Of a stretch of 54,557 nt of DNA, positions 43,499 through 51,687 are shown in pieces. Position 1 is the stretch's first letter. Every line of letters begins with the position of its first letter. Made by a program: the position numbers and the translations under genes. This stretch comes from Rariglobus sp. (GTDB lineage: Bacteria; Verrucomicrobiota; Verrucomicrobiia; Opitutales; Opitutaceae), in NCBI GenBank assembly GCA_029266495.1, contig JAQSWS010000024.1, positions 1-54,557 on the forward strand, in the 5' to 3' direction. A model generated the notes under the pieces. That model was not told where the DNA came from, made no database searches, and worked only from the letters and a program-made list of their open reading frames with translations.

Positions 43499-44530
43499 CT
43501 ACACGGTCGCCGGCGCGGCGGGGCAGTAGATGCCGTCCGGTTTGCGCGGGCCCATGCCTTGGGGAACGACGTTGTCCATGCGAAGCACGCGAAAGTGCTC
43601 GAAGCCGAGGCCGACCAAGGCGTCTTCCGCGAGGAGGCCGTTCCACGTGCGACCGCGCGGATCGTTGTAGAGACCTTCGCCGTAGAGGGCGTGGCCGCCG
43701 CACACGTCGACGTTGACCGCGCCGTAACGCTGAAGTGCGCGGGCAACGATTTTGGCGGCGGGTGAAAGCCTGAGTTTTTCGAGGTCGAGGGCCGGATCGA
43801 GTTGCACGATCGCGCCCTCTGGCAGGCCGTCCGGCCAGCCTCCGTCGGTCCAGCAGGCGGGTGGATGAACGAAGCGTTGAAGGGCGGAACTCTGGGTGGC
43901 GAAGGAGAGTTTATGGTCGATGCAACCGGAGGTGATCTCGTCGTGCATGATCGTGCCGGCGAGGATGGGCACGCCGGCGGCGCGCGCGGGGCCGTAGGGG
44001 TGGATGCTCTCGCCGTTGCTCACGGCAAACTCCGCGCGATCGAATACGCCGGAGCCTTTGGCCGGATACTTCATGCCGGAGTTGCATTCCCATTCGCCGT
44101 CGGGGCGCACGCGCGCGGCCCACATGTCCCAGATCCAGCCGTTTTCCCAGTCGACCAGAGCGATGTGGCTGTCGCCTTCAGGATCCGGGCGGGCGTATTC
44201 AGGGAGGGGAATGAGTCCGGAGGCCGCGTCGGCGGCGAAGTCACGGCCATGGCCCACGGGGTGGCCCGGGAAGAGATACGGGGTGCTGCGGACCATGATC
44301 CCGCCGACGTGCGGAGCCATGCGACGATGCACGCGGCGGCGCGGCGTGCCGGCGTTCACCTCATAAATCGGAATGGTCCACTGGTGGAGGTTGATCCAGA
44401 ATCCGCGGTCGTCGTGCGTCGCGAGAAAATCGAGCATGGCGCGCGAGTCCGGATCGATGGCGGGATCGGGGGCGACCGGGCGGTTCCAGAAGCTGGTGTC
44501 GTGGAAAAAACGTTTCATGGGGGATTGCAT
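43499..44530 (-). CDS. Conserved protein of unknown function, enzyme-like
   Basis: 343 residues from the ATG at 44528-44530 (339 if the second ATG at 44518 is used). It has no signal peptide. Early residues read FFHDTSFWNRPVAPDPAIDPDS, similar in pattern to a widespread uncharacterised family with an SxWNxPI start. Candidate active-site or metal residues are His and Asp in VGGIM, HPVGHGRDF, DPEGDSHIALVDWENGW, GTIMHDEI and GCIDHKLSF, spread as in a beta-sandwich hydrolase. The gene starts nine bases after the esterase stop, so the two are very likely cotranscribed. A role on the same acetylated or acidic glycan is a fair guess, but no family name can be given. Confidence 0.65.
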   Translation of the reverse strand: MQSPMKRFFHDTSFWNRPVAPDPAIDPDSRAMLDFLATHDDRGFWINLHQWTIPIYEVNAGTPRRRVHRRMAPHVGGIMVRSTPYLFPGHPVGHGRDFAADAASGLIPLPEYARPDPEGDSHIALVDWENGWIWDMWAARVRPDGEWECNSGMKYPAKGSGVFDRAEFAVSNGESIHPYGPARAAGVPILAGTIMHDEITSGCIDHKLSFATQSSALQRFVHPPACWTDGGWPDGLPEGAIVQLDPALDLEKLRLSPAAKIVARALQRYGAVNVDVCGGHALYGEGLYNDPRGRTWNGLLAEDALVGLGFEHFRVLRMDNVVPQGMGPRKPDGIYCPAAPATV

Positions 44531-44538
44531 TGCCGGAG

Positions 44539-46455
44539 TTACCAGCGATCGGTCCGGAACGGGCTGGCGGGCAATCCGTCGAGGTTGGCGAGATTGCAGC
44601 CTTCGGGATTGTCGGCCCAGGCGTAGCGCACCGCCGTGGGTTGAGAAATGGCGGGGAGGGAAACCACCACGTCGTTGCCGTCGATGCGGGCGTGTGCGGG
44701 ATGAAACTCGCGGTCCACGCCGCAGATGAAAAACAGGCGCGGAGCTTGTCCGTCGGTGGTGGCCAGCCCGGCGCCGGTGTCCTTGAACCGGCAACGCGCG
44801 ATTCCGCCGGAGAAAACAACGCTTTCGAAAAGCGGGCCGTTGGGCGTGAGGTTGCGGGCGTAAGTGCGGGCGAGTGCGCTTTGCGCGAGGCGCTCGCCGA
44901 CGGGGATTTTGTTTTTCGGGTGAATGTCCCCGGCCTCGCCGAGGTCGATGGTGACGGCGATGCCCGTGTGCGGAAGCGAGAGGGTGTCCGCCTGGGCTTC
45001 GCGCAGGCGCGCCCAGTTGCTGTCGGGCTGGTGTTCGCGGGCGGCCTGGAACCCGGGCAACTGCACGGTGTGAAACGCGAGGTCGGCGCGTCCCCATTGT
45101 GCGCGCCAATCCAGAACCAGGTCGCGCATGAACCGTGTATAGAGCGGCGCCTGGGAGGTGTTGCCCTCGCCCTGATACCAGATCACGCCGCGCAGGGCGT
45201 AGGGCACGAGCGGCTGGAGCATGTTGTCGAAGAGGATGTGCGGGGAATTGCGTTCACCGTGTCCCATCAAGTGGGTTTCGGTGACGAGTCCGAGATTGTG
45301 CTCGCACTGGTAGCGCCAGGCTCCGGCCAGGGGGCACGAGGAGCCGGCCGCATCCGCCGGGGCGATGCGCAGGTCGTTGTCCGCGCCGATCATTCCGCCG
45401 TCATAGATAAATGAATACACGCGCACGGCGATGTGGAGCGAGCGTCCGGTGACCGCCGAGGCCGGGACGGTGTAGCGGCGGGGAACGTTCCAGTATTGGT
45501 CTTCGCGGTCTTTGCCGGTGCGGCCGACCTCCACGCCGTTGACGTAGGTGATGTCCTGCTTGTCGATGCCGCCGAAATGCAGGTGCAAGTCGCGGCCGGC
45601 CCACGCGGCGGGGATTTCCACGGTGCGCCGGAACCAGTAGACGCCCGAGTGCCGGTGTCCCGCGGATTGCCAGGTGCCGGGCACGGGCATCACGGGCCAG
45701 CCGGAGTCGTTGAAGTCCGGCTGGTGCCAGCCGCGGGCCACTGCGGTGTTGCCGGGATCCTTCGGCGCGCCGTTGACGCGGCCATCGGGGCCGGGGGAGC
45801 TCATCTGGTCCCAGTGTTCCGATGTCCAGACCTGGCTTTCGTAGCGTTCCAGCCACGGGGCGGCCTCGGGGTTGAGGGCAAGCGCGGAGCGGCTGAGCCA
45901 GCTCTGGATGATGCTGCCTCCCCAAGAGGAGGAGATGATGCCAATGGGCACGCCGAGTTCGCGGTGGAGGCGGCGGGCAAAGCTGAAGGCGGCGGCCGAG
46001 AAGCTGCCGACGGTCCCGGGCGTGGACGCCCGCCAGTTGCCTTCGACCGTGCGTTGCGGGCCGAGGTGGGCGCGGTTCGCGACATTGAAAAACCGGATGG
46101 CGGGGAAGTCGGCGGAGGCGATGTCGGAGTCTGTGAGCGGGCGGCAGCCGGCGAGCTTCATCTCCATGTTGGACTGGCCGGAGGCGAGCCAGACTTCGCC
46201 GACGAGCAGGTCACGGACCTCTACGCGTTCATCGCTTCCTTCGATGGAGACGGCGAGCGTGTGCGGACCGCCGGCCGGCAAAGCCGGAAGACGCACGAGG
46301 AAGTCGCCTTGAGTGTTGGCGATCGTCACGGCGGTGTTGTCCGCAAGGGTCACGCGAACGCGGGCACCGGCACTGGCCCGGCCCCAGACGGGAAGCGTCT
46401 GATCGCGCTGGAGAACGGCATGGTCTTGGAAGAGGGAGGCGAGTTGAAGGCTCAT
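44539..46455 (-). CDS. Sialate O-acetylesterase-family carbohydrate esterase without signal peptide
   Basis: 638 residues. The serine motif ASGQSNMEMK (S95) and the later GVIWYQGEGNTS and DLGEAGDIHPKNK blocks, with the catalytic aspartate-histidine pair in the last, define the SGNH-type sialate O-acetylesterase family. An inserted sandwich domain (about 240-330, DLHLHFGGIDKQDITYVNGVEVG) is as in the longer members. The N-terminus MSLQLASLFQDHAVLQRDQ lacks a signal peptide, unlike its relative at 47661-49697. In soil or gut bacteria these enzymes often act on acetylated plant xylan, pectin or rhamnose residues rather than sialic acid. A TGTTTGAACA site lies 114 bases before the start. It is followed by the unknown gene after eight bases. 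Confidence 0.88.
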   Translation of the reverse strand: MSLQLASLFQDHAVLQRDQTLPVWGRASAGARVRVTLADNTAVTIANTQGDFLVRLPALPAGGPHTLAVSIEGSDERVEVRDLLVGEVWLASGQSNMEMKLAGCRPLTDSDIASADFPAIRFFNVANRAHLGPQRTVEGNWRASTPGTVGSFSAAAFSFARRLHRELGVPIGIISSSWGGSIIQSWLSRSALALNPEAAPWLERYESQVWTSEHWDQMSSPGPDGRVNGAPKDPGNTAVARGWHQPDFNDSGWPVMPVPGTWQSAGHRHSGVYWFRRTVEIPAAWAGRDLHLHFGGIDKQDITYVNGVEVGRTGKDREDQYWNVPRRYTVPASAVTGRSLHIAVRVYSFIYDGGMIGADNDLRIAPADAAGSSCPLAGAWRYQCEHNLGLVTETHLMGHGERNSPHILFDNMLQPLVPYALRGVIWYQGEGNTSQAPLYTRFMRDLVLDWRAQWGRADLAFHTVQLPGFQAAREHQPDSNWARLREAQADTLSLPHTGIAVTIDLGEAGDIHPKNKIPVGERLAQSALARTYARNLTPNGPLFESVVFSGGIARCRFKDTGAGLATTDGQAPRLFFICGVDREFHPAHARIDGNDVVVSLPAISQPTAVRYAWADNPEGCNLANLDGLPASPFRTDRW

Positions 46456-46568
46456 GGGAACGCCGGGCGGGGGGAGTCGCGGGGCAGGGGACTAAATGGA
46501 GATACTCGCCGGCGTGCGCCATCCAAGGATAGGGCGGCACATGCCGTATCGTCGTAATCTCGTGAAGA

Positions 46569-46578
46569 TGTTTGAACA
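46569..46578. promoter_or_regulatory. TGTTTGAACA, candidate operator upstream of the esterase gene
   Basis: It is identical to the site at 30455-30464, lies 114 bases before the esterase start at 46455, and fits the TGTTnnAACA set. Confidence 0.5.
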
Positions 46579-46612
46579 ATTCCACGTGGCCTCCCGCAGA
46601 ATGGGCGGAAAG

Positions 46613-46840
46613 ATGCATGCCGGGCTGCACGCGCGCGTGATGCCCATCTCTTCCACGCTTTACCGCGTGGGACGCCACGGATCGGCCTTCATCAAGGGGC
46701 TGAAGTGCGCGCTGAACGAACTCGGGATCTGCGACGACTTCATGGCCGGGCCCTTCCATCGCTTCCGCGAGCCGGAGCGCGCCTTGGTGCGCGCGCGACT
46801 CGGCGAACTCGGACTGTTGTCCGAACCGACCGCCGCGTGA
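46613..46840 (+). pseudogene. C-terminal remnant of a dihydrodipicolinate synthase/N-acetylneuraminate lyase-family gene
   Basis: The plus-strand frame reads ARVMPISSTLYRVGRHGSAF, then IKGLKCALNELGICDD, then FREPERALVRARLGELGLL to a stop at 46840. This is the pattern of the last 70 or so residues of DapA-family aldolases, where a Lys-x-Ala-Leu segment is followed by a Gly-Ile-Cys turn and a final helix. The barrel that should precede it is absent; upstream codons are not protein-like for the family. The frame opens with an ATG at 46496, but a product would lack every catalytic residue. I infer a truncated gene whose 5' part has been deleted. Confidence 0.5.
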
Positions 46841-46854
46841 GGCGCCCCGCGTGA

Positions 46855-47655
46855 TTACGAGGTTTCCACGACCACGCGGAAACCGAAACGGCTGGTGGCG
46901 CGGGTCGAGATGATGCCACCGCGATTGGTGCTGCGGGCGCTCAAGGGTCCCGTTTCCCAGCAGCCGCCGCGGAGGATGCGCAGGTCACCCGCGGGCGGGC
47001 CCTTGGGATCGCTCACGGTTTTGTCTTCGTAAGGACCTTTGTAGCGATCGGAGCACCATTCCCAGACGTTGCCGGCCATGTCGTGAAGGCCCCAGGCGTT
47101 GGGTTTTTTCTGACCGACCGGATGCGTTTTTCGCTCGGAGTTGATCTCATACCAGGCGTGGTCGGGAAGAAGCGCGTGGTCGGGATCTTCGCCGAAGTAA
47201 TAACGCGTGGCCGTGCCGGCGCGGCAGGCGTATTCCCACTCGGCTTCGGTGGGCAGGCGGACGACTTTGCCCGTGCGTTTGGAGAGAAGCTCGCAGAATT
47301 TCATGGCGTCTTCCCACGAGACATTGTCCACGGGCAGGTTTTTGCCGCGGAAGATACTGGGGTTTTTGCCGGCGACACGGATGTATTGCTCCTGGGTGAC
47401 CTCGGTGACGCCGATAAGGAAGCCCCGCGTGAGCGTGACCTCGTGTTGGTAGACGGCGTCTTTGCGATGACGGTCCGATTCGTCGTAGGCGGCGCCGACG
47501 GAGCCCTTGGGGGCGCCCATGAGAAATTTTCCGGCGGGGACGGGCGCGAGTTTTACGTGAACGCCGTCACCGAGATCGAGGTCCGCGGCGCGGATGACAG
47601 GTGCGGTGAGTGCGATGAAGAGCAGAGCGAACGCGGGGAGGAGTGCGGTGCGCAT
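46855..47655 (-). CDS. Secreted SUMF1/formylglycine-generating-enzyme-like domain protein
   Basis: 266 residues from the ATG at 47653-47655. A signal peptide (1-24, ending IRAAD) is followed by the full FGE-sulfatase fold: GKFLMGAPKGS, EVTQEQYIRVAGKNPS, DNVSWEDAMKFCELL, RLPTEAEWEYACRAG, GLHDMAGNVWEWCSDRY and RFGFRVVVETS. In true formylglycine-generating enzymes two cysteines about five residues apart in the last third are catalytic. Here that segment is RILRGGCWETGPLSARSTN, with a single Cys, so formylglycine formation is doubtful. It starts five bases after the esterase stop and belongs to that operon. No sulfatase is in the window. A binding or other role of the fold is as likely. Confidence 0.82.
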   Translation of the reverse strand: MRTALLPAFALLFIALTAPVIRAADLDLGDGVHVKLAPVPAGKFLMGAPKGSVGAAYDESDRHRKDAVYQHEVTLTRGFLIGVTEVTQEQYIRVAGKNPSIFRGKNLPVDNVSWEDAMKFCELLSKRTGKVVRLPTEAEWEYACRAGTATRYYFGEDPDHALLPDHAWYEINSERKTHPVGQKKPNAWGLHDMAGNVWEWCSDRYKGPYEDKTVSDPKGPPAGDLRILRGGCWETGPLSARSTNRGGIISTRATSRFGFRVVVETS

Positions 47656-47660
47656 GGGAA

Positions 47661-49697
47661 TCAGTAAGGGGCTTTTTTGCCGAGGGTGCGCATGGGCCAG
47701 TCGTCGGAGCGGAAAGACGCGGCAGGAAGGCCGGCTTGGTTGTAGAGATTGGCGCCGAGCGGGTTGATCGCCCACGCGTAGCTGACGGCGACGGGCGCGG
47801 GAACCGTGTCACTCCATACGACCACGGTGTCGCCTTCGATGCGGGCCTGCGCCCACACGTAGTTGCGATCGGCACCGGCCACCGCGAAACGCGTGAGAGT
47901 GCCGTCGGGCGCGTCCTTGGCGACGAGACCGCCGCCGACATGGCTGAACTTCACGCGGATCTTCGAGCCCTCGACGGCCATGCCGGCGTAGAGCGGGCCG
48001 GAGTATTCGATTTTTTCGCCGAGGGAGACTGCGCGCGCGGCGAGGGCGAGGCGTGCGCCGACATCCTTTTTGTTTGAGGGATGGATGGAGGCGTCGCCGA
48101 GATCGATGGTGGAGACCATGGCGGTGCGGGGTTCGGTGAGGCCGCGCCATTGGGCGTCGCGCAGTTCGGTCCAGGAATCGTTGTATTGAGAGTCGGCGGT
48201 GGGCGTGGCGGAGGGACTGCCACCGAGGTTGGGCAGTTGAACGTAGACAAACGGGAACTCCTCGCCCCACGCTTCGCGCCAGTCGCGAATCATCATGGGG
48301 AATTGCGCGCGGTATTCCCAGGCATTGCCGGTGTTTTGCTCGCCCTGATACCAGATCACGCCGCGCATGCCGAACGGAACGACGGGCGCGACCATCGCGT
48401 TAAAGAGGCAGGAAGGCAGCTTGTGGGAATGTGCGTCAACGGTGACGCCACGCGTGGAGAGCGGCACGCCGACTTTGTATTTCCATGTGCCCTTGAGGGA
48501 GAGGATCTCCTTGGGTTTTCCCGCGGGATGAAAACCGATGTCGCGCTTTTCCCACTCGGGATAACCACGGATGCCGCCGGCGCCCGTGGCGTTGAACGTG
48601 CGCACGGCGATGGTGGCCGGGCCGGGCTTGAGCACGCCGGCGGGGACGGCGTATTCGCGGCGGCCGCGGCCTTTGGTGGCGAGTGCGGCTTTGTCGGTGC
48701 GGCCGACCTCGACGCCGTTGACGAAGGCGATGTCGTAATTGGCGATGGCGCCGAGGGCCAGCACGAGGTCTTTTCCGGTCCACTCGGCGGGGATGTCGAT
48801 TGAATGGCGGAACCAGATGGCACCCTGCGTGTGCTCGGGCTTGCCCCAGGATCCGAATTCGCCGGGTTGCTCCCAGTCGCGCCATTTGGAATCGTCGAAG
48901 TGAGCCGCCTCCCAACCGAGTTCGGCGGGTTGGAGGCCGGGATCGATGTAGGCGTCGCGCTCGTCAACCACACCGGCGGCGAACTCTTTTTCGAAACGGC
49001 GGACGGGATAGTAGTAATTGGAGGTGATGCCGACCAGATCGGGATTGGTCTCCAGAGTCGGCAGGCTGGTCCATGATTGGATGGCGGAGCCGCCCCACGA
49101 TGAGTTGATCAACGCGACGGGAACTCCGGTGGCGCTTTGGAGTTCGCGACCGAAGTGATAGGCCACGGCGGAAAAGGTCTTCACGCTTTCAGGCGAGCAC
49201 TCGGTCCACGTTGCGCCGGTGAGGTCGGAGAGAGGCCGGGGCGCGCCGCGTTGCGGGATCGTGAGGAGGCGGATGCGCGGGTGGTTGGCGAGAGGGATTT
49301 CCTTCGGCCCGCTGTTTAACTGGGACAAAGACCACCCCATGTTCGACTGGCCGGAGCAGAACCAGACGTCGCCGACGAGGACGTTTTTGACGACGTGTTT
49401 TTCGGAGGCGGTGGAGATGGTCAGTTCATGAGGGCCGCCCGCAGGAAAAGGGCCGACGCGCACCGACCATTTTCCGTCGGCTCCCGCCGTCGCCGTGGCG
49501 GACTTGCCCAGGAATGAGACGGTGACCCGCTCGCCGGCGGTTGTGGTTCCCCACACTGGAGTCTCGCGGTCGCGCTGCAGGACCATGTTGTCGGAGAACA
49601 AGAAATTCGGTTTGAGCGCGGTCGAGGCGTGGAGGGCGCCGGCGAAGGCGCACAGCGCAAGCAAGGCGCACAGGCGCGGGAGACGGGGTAGGGGCAT
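47661..49697 (-). CDS. Secreted sialate O-acetylesterase-family carbohydrate esterase
   Basis: 678 residues from the ATG at 49695-49697. A signal peptide (1-24, ending ALHAS) precedes NFLFSDNMVLQRDRETPVWG, the family start. The nucleophile motif FCSGQSNMGWS (S118), GVIWYQGEQNTGN and DLGDASIHPSNKKDVG (catalytic Asp-His) follow. The inserted sandwich with DLVLALGAIANYDIAFVNGV is like that of the esterase at 44539-46455, so the two are paralogues: one is exported and the other apparently not. The SUMF1-domain gene follows after five bases. The target is probably an acetylated glycan. A longer frame to 49967 is open but codes a shadow of the leader region. Confidence 0.9.
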   Translation of the reverse strand: MPLPRLPRLCALLALCAFAGALHASTALKPNFLFSDNMVLQRDRETPVWGTTTAGERVTVSFLGKSATATAGADGKWSVRVGPFPAGGPHELTISTASEKHVVKNVLVGDVWFCSGQSNMGWSLSQLNSGPKEIPLANHPRIRLLTIPQRGAPRPLSDLTGATWTECSPESVKTFSAVAYHFGRELQSATGVPVALINSSWGGSAIQSWTSLPTLETNPDLVGITSNYYYPVRRFEKEFAAGVVDERDAYIDPGLQPAELGWEAAHFDDSKWRDWEQPGEFGSWGKPEHTQGAIWFRHSIDIPAEWTGKDLVLALGAIANYDIAFVNGVEVGRTDKAALATKGRGRREYAVPAGVLKPGPATIAVRTFNATGAGGIRGYPEWEKRDIGFHPAGKPKEILSLKGTWKYKVGVPLSTRGVTVDAHSHKLPSCLFNAMVAPVVPFGMRGVIWYQGEQNTGNAWEYRAQFPMMIRDWREAWGEEFPFVYVQLPNLGGSPSATPTADSQYNDSWTELRDAQWRGLTEPRTAMVSTIDLGDASIHPSNKKDVGARLALAARAVSLGEKIEYSGPLYAGMAVEGSKIRVKFSHVGGGLVAKDAPDGTLTRFAVAGADRNYVWAQARIEGDTVVVWSDTVPAPVAVSYAWAINPLGANLYNQAGLPAASFRSDDWPMRTLGKKAPY

Positions 49698-49816
49698 GGG
49701 CGGAAAAACGTTCTCGTTCCTCCTGCTCGTTCTGTTCTCAAATCTTCCGAACTGAAGGAGCGGCTGAGCGGAAGCGGGGAAGGTGAACGAGTAAGAGAAC
49801 GAGGGAGGCGGGCGGT

Positions 49817-51127
49817 TTAGAGAAAGCGGATGTTCTCGGCGTTGCGGGTATGCAGGTCGAGTTCGTCGGCGGAGGAGACCTTGTGTTCGTTCAGATAAAA
49901 ATCCTCGAAAACGATGTCGCGCGCGGGCTTTTTTCCGGAGTAGCCGCTGATGAGCGAGATGGAGCAACCGGGGTTGAAGACGGAGTGGACGATGCGGATG
50001 TTCTTCAGCCGGATGTTGCGGATGAGGCCGCGCTCGGGGTCTTTGTTGTAGCGGGAGCGAACGACACGGAAATCCACGAGCTTGTCCCAGTAATGTTCGA
50101 CGCGGATATTTTCCCAGCGGACGTTTTCGACGATGGCACGATCACCATTGTGAATGGAGAAAACGGCGCCTTCCCCGTGGGCGTTGAGCACATCGATGTC
50201 CTCGAAGGCGATGTTCGAGATGCGGTCGGTGCTCAGCTCATAGCCGATCTCCATGGCATTGCCCGGCTGGCCATTGAGGAAGATGCAGCGGCGGACGACG
50301 ACATTGTCGACGTCGCCCTCCCAGATGCTGGTTTTATCGAAGGTGCCGGCTTTGACGGCGATGTTGTCGTCATCGTTGCGCAGGCAGCAGTTCTCGATGA
50401 GCACGTCGCGTGAGGCGCAGACGTCGATGCCGTCGGAGGACATGCAGGAGCCGATCTGCTTGAGGCCGTCCACATGCACGTCACGGCAGCAGGCGAAGAC
50501 GAGCATCCATGACGTGGGTTCGATCATGATGATGTCGCTCACGCGGACGCGGGTGCAGCGCTCGAAGATCACGGAACGGATGCGATCGCCCTTGGCGTAG
50601 TCATGCCAGCGGCCGTCGAGAATGCCCTGGCCGCGGATGGAGACATTGTCGGCGCCGGTGGCGCGGACGAACCCGCGGACGACCGCGCCGGCTTCGATGT
50701 AGAGCGTCTGGCCGCTCGTGAGCTCGATTTCACCCGCCTCATGGATCTTTCCGGCGGCGAAGTAGCGGACGTCGGGATCCCGGGGCGACGGCTTGGCGAT
50801 CTCGGGGGCGTTGGCGTAGATGAAGAACGGCTTGAGACCCGGGACGTCGACGCACAGGCACTGCGGCCCGTCGATTTGAAAGCGGATGGCACGACCGTCG
50901 ACGGACGGGGTGATGCCGCGGGAGAGCGGTTTTACCTGGGTGCCTTCGGCGGCGGTCGCGGCGACGATCGCGATGTGAACGGGGCTGCCGCATTCGAAGA
51001 CGGCAAAATCGGCCTTCTCCGCGAGAAGCGCATCAACGGGCTCTCCGTTGACCCAGAGCTGAAAGTGGGCGGAGCGAGGCTGCGCGACCGGATGGACGCA
51101 AGAGGTGACCGGCGAAAGGATGTTCAT
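49817..51127 (-). CDS. GH28-type right-handed beta-helix glycoside hydrolase
   Basis: 436 residues from the ATG at 51125-51127. A small N-terminal sandwich domain (about 1-110) is followed by the parallel beta-helix of pectinase-like enzymes. Candidate catalytic aspartates are D232 and D235 in SSDGIDV and D252-D254 in RNDDDNIAVKAG, the pair seen in GH28 and relatives. The polygalacturonase GHG and RxK motifs are not clear, so the substrate may not be polygalacturonate. No signal peptide is seen (MNILSPVTSCVHPV), so it may act inside the cell on imported fragments. The gene is divergent from the Asp-box protein at 51688, and the shared region holds two TGTTnnAACA sites. Confidence 0.82.
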   Translation of the reverse strand: MNILSPVTSCVHPVAQPRSAHFQLWVNGEPVDALLAEKADFAVFECGSPVHIAIVAATAAEGTQVKPLSRGITPSVDGRAIRFQIDGPQCLCVDVPGLKPFFIYANAPEIAKPSPRDPDVRYFAAGKIHEAGEIELTSGQTLYIEAGAVVRGFVRATGADNVSIRGQGILDGRWHDYAKGDRIRSVIFERCTRVRVSDIIMIEPTSWMLVFACCRDVHVDGLKQIGSCMSSDGIDVCASRDVLIENCCLRNDDDNIAVKAGTFDKTSIWEGDVDNVVVRRCIFLNGQPGNAMEIGYELSTDRISNIAFEDIDVLNAHGEGAVFSIHNGDRAIVENVRWENIRVEHYWDKLVDFRVVRSRYNKDPERGLIRNIRLKNIRIVHSVFNPGCSISLISGYSGKKPARDIVFEDFYLNEHKVSSADELDLHTRNAENIRFL

Positions 51128-51310
51128 TAAGAAGAAAAGGGATGCGCCCTTCCGGTGGTGCGCGTTCGTCACGGACCGAGACGGGAGGCGGGGCCGGCGG
51201 AGTCGTGTCGGAGCCGAAAGTGGGGCTTGCGGGTGTGGGCTTCATCCAAAGCCCGGACGCCTCGGCACGGGCAAATGAAGAACCCGGGGGCGGCGAGAAA
51301 TTCAGTCGAA

Positions 51311-51320
51311 TGTTGAAACA
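51311..51320. promoter_or_regulatory. TGTTGAAACA, candidate operator
   Basis: It matches the TGTTnnAACA set, 48 bases before the exact copy at 51359, 183 bases upstream of the GH28 start. Confidence 0.5.
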
Positions 51321-51358
51321 ATGGGCGCGGCTCCGGAACCCGGACGGGGGTAGTTCGA

Positions 51359-51368
51359 TGTTTAAACA
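51359..51368. promoter_or_regulatory. TGTTTAAACA, candidate operator in front of the Asp-box gene
   Basis: It has the same ten bases as the core of the palindrome next to the GntR/LacI-type regulator gene (30386-30395) and lies 319 bases before the start at 51688. Confidence 0.6.
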
Positions 51369-51687
51369 AAATTGTGAGGCAATCGCCGGCGCGCGCTTAA
51401 TCTATTCGCCCCGGGCGGGACGACGTAAAATGTCCGGAGACAGCGTTACCCCGCGCCTTTGACGCGCAGTCGGATCCCCCGTCCGGATGCCCCGCGTTCG
51501 AAGGTCCGTTTCTCCCCCGAATGAAACCAAAGAGCCTTCATATTTCGCATCCCGGCCTGACGGTCGCGGCGTGGGCTTCGGTCAATTCGCGGCGGTCGAC
51601 GACATGGCGTGCGTTGATGCGCGACCTCCAGCTTGATCGAAGCCCGTTAAGCCGCCTCGCCACCTTTTTTCTTTTCCTTAAACCCTT

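Larger units (their letters stand above)
46456..46854. other. Interval with an operator candidate and a gene remnant
   Basis: This 399-base interval lies between two minus-strand genes. It holds TGTTTGAACA at 46569-46578 and, on the plus strand, the C-terminal remnant of a dihydrodipicolinate synthase-family gene (46613-46840). No complete gene is present. Confidence 0.6.
51128..51687. other. Divergent regulatory region
   Basis: This 560-base interval separates the GH28 gene from the Asp-box gene. It contains TGTTGAAACA (51311-51320) and TGTTTAAACA (51359-51368), 48 bases apart. The short frames seen here have unnatural composition and no gene is called. Confidence 0.6.

Noticed and set aside
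49698-49816. Repeated CTCGTTC/GAACGAG elements between the esterase and GH28 genes
   Set aside because: The copies do not form a consistent hairpin with a T-run or a symmetric operator. Function not supported.
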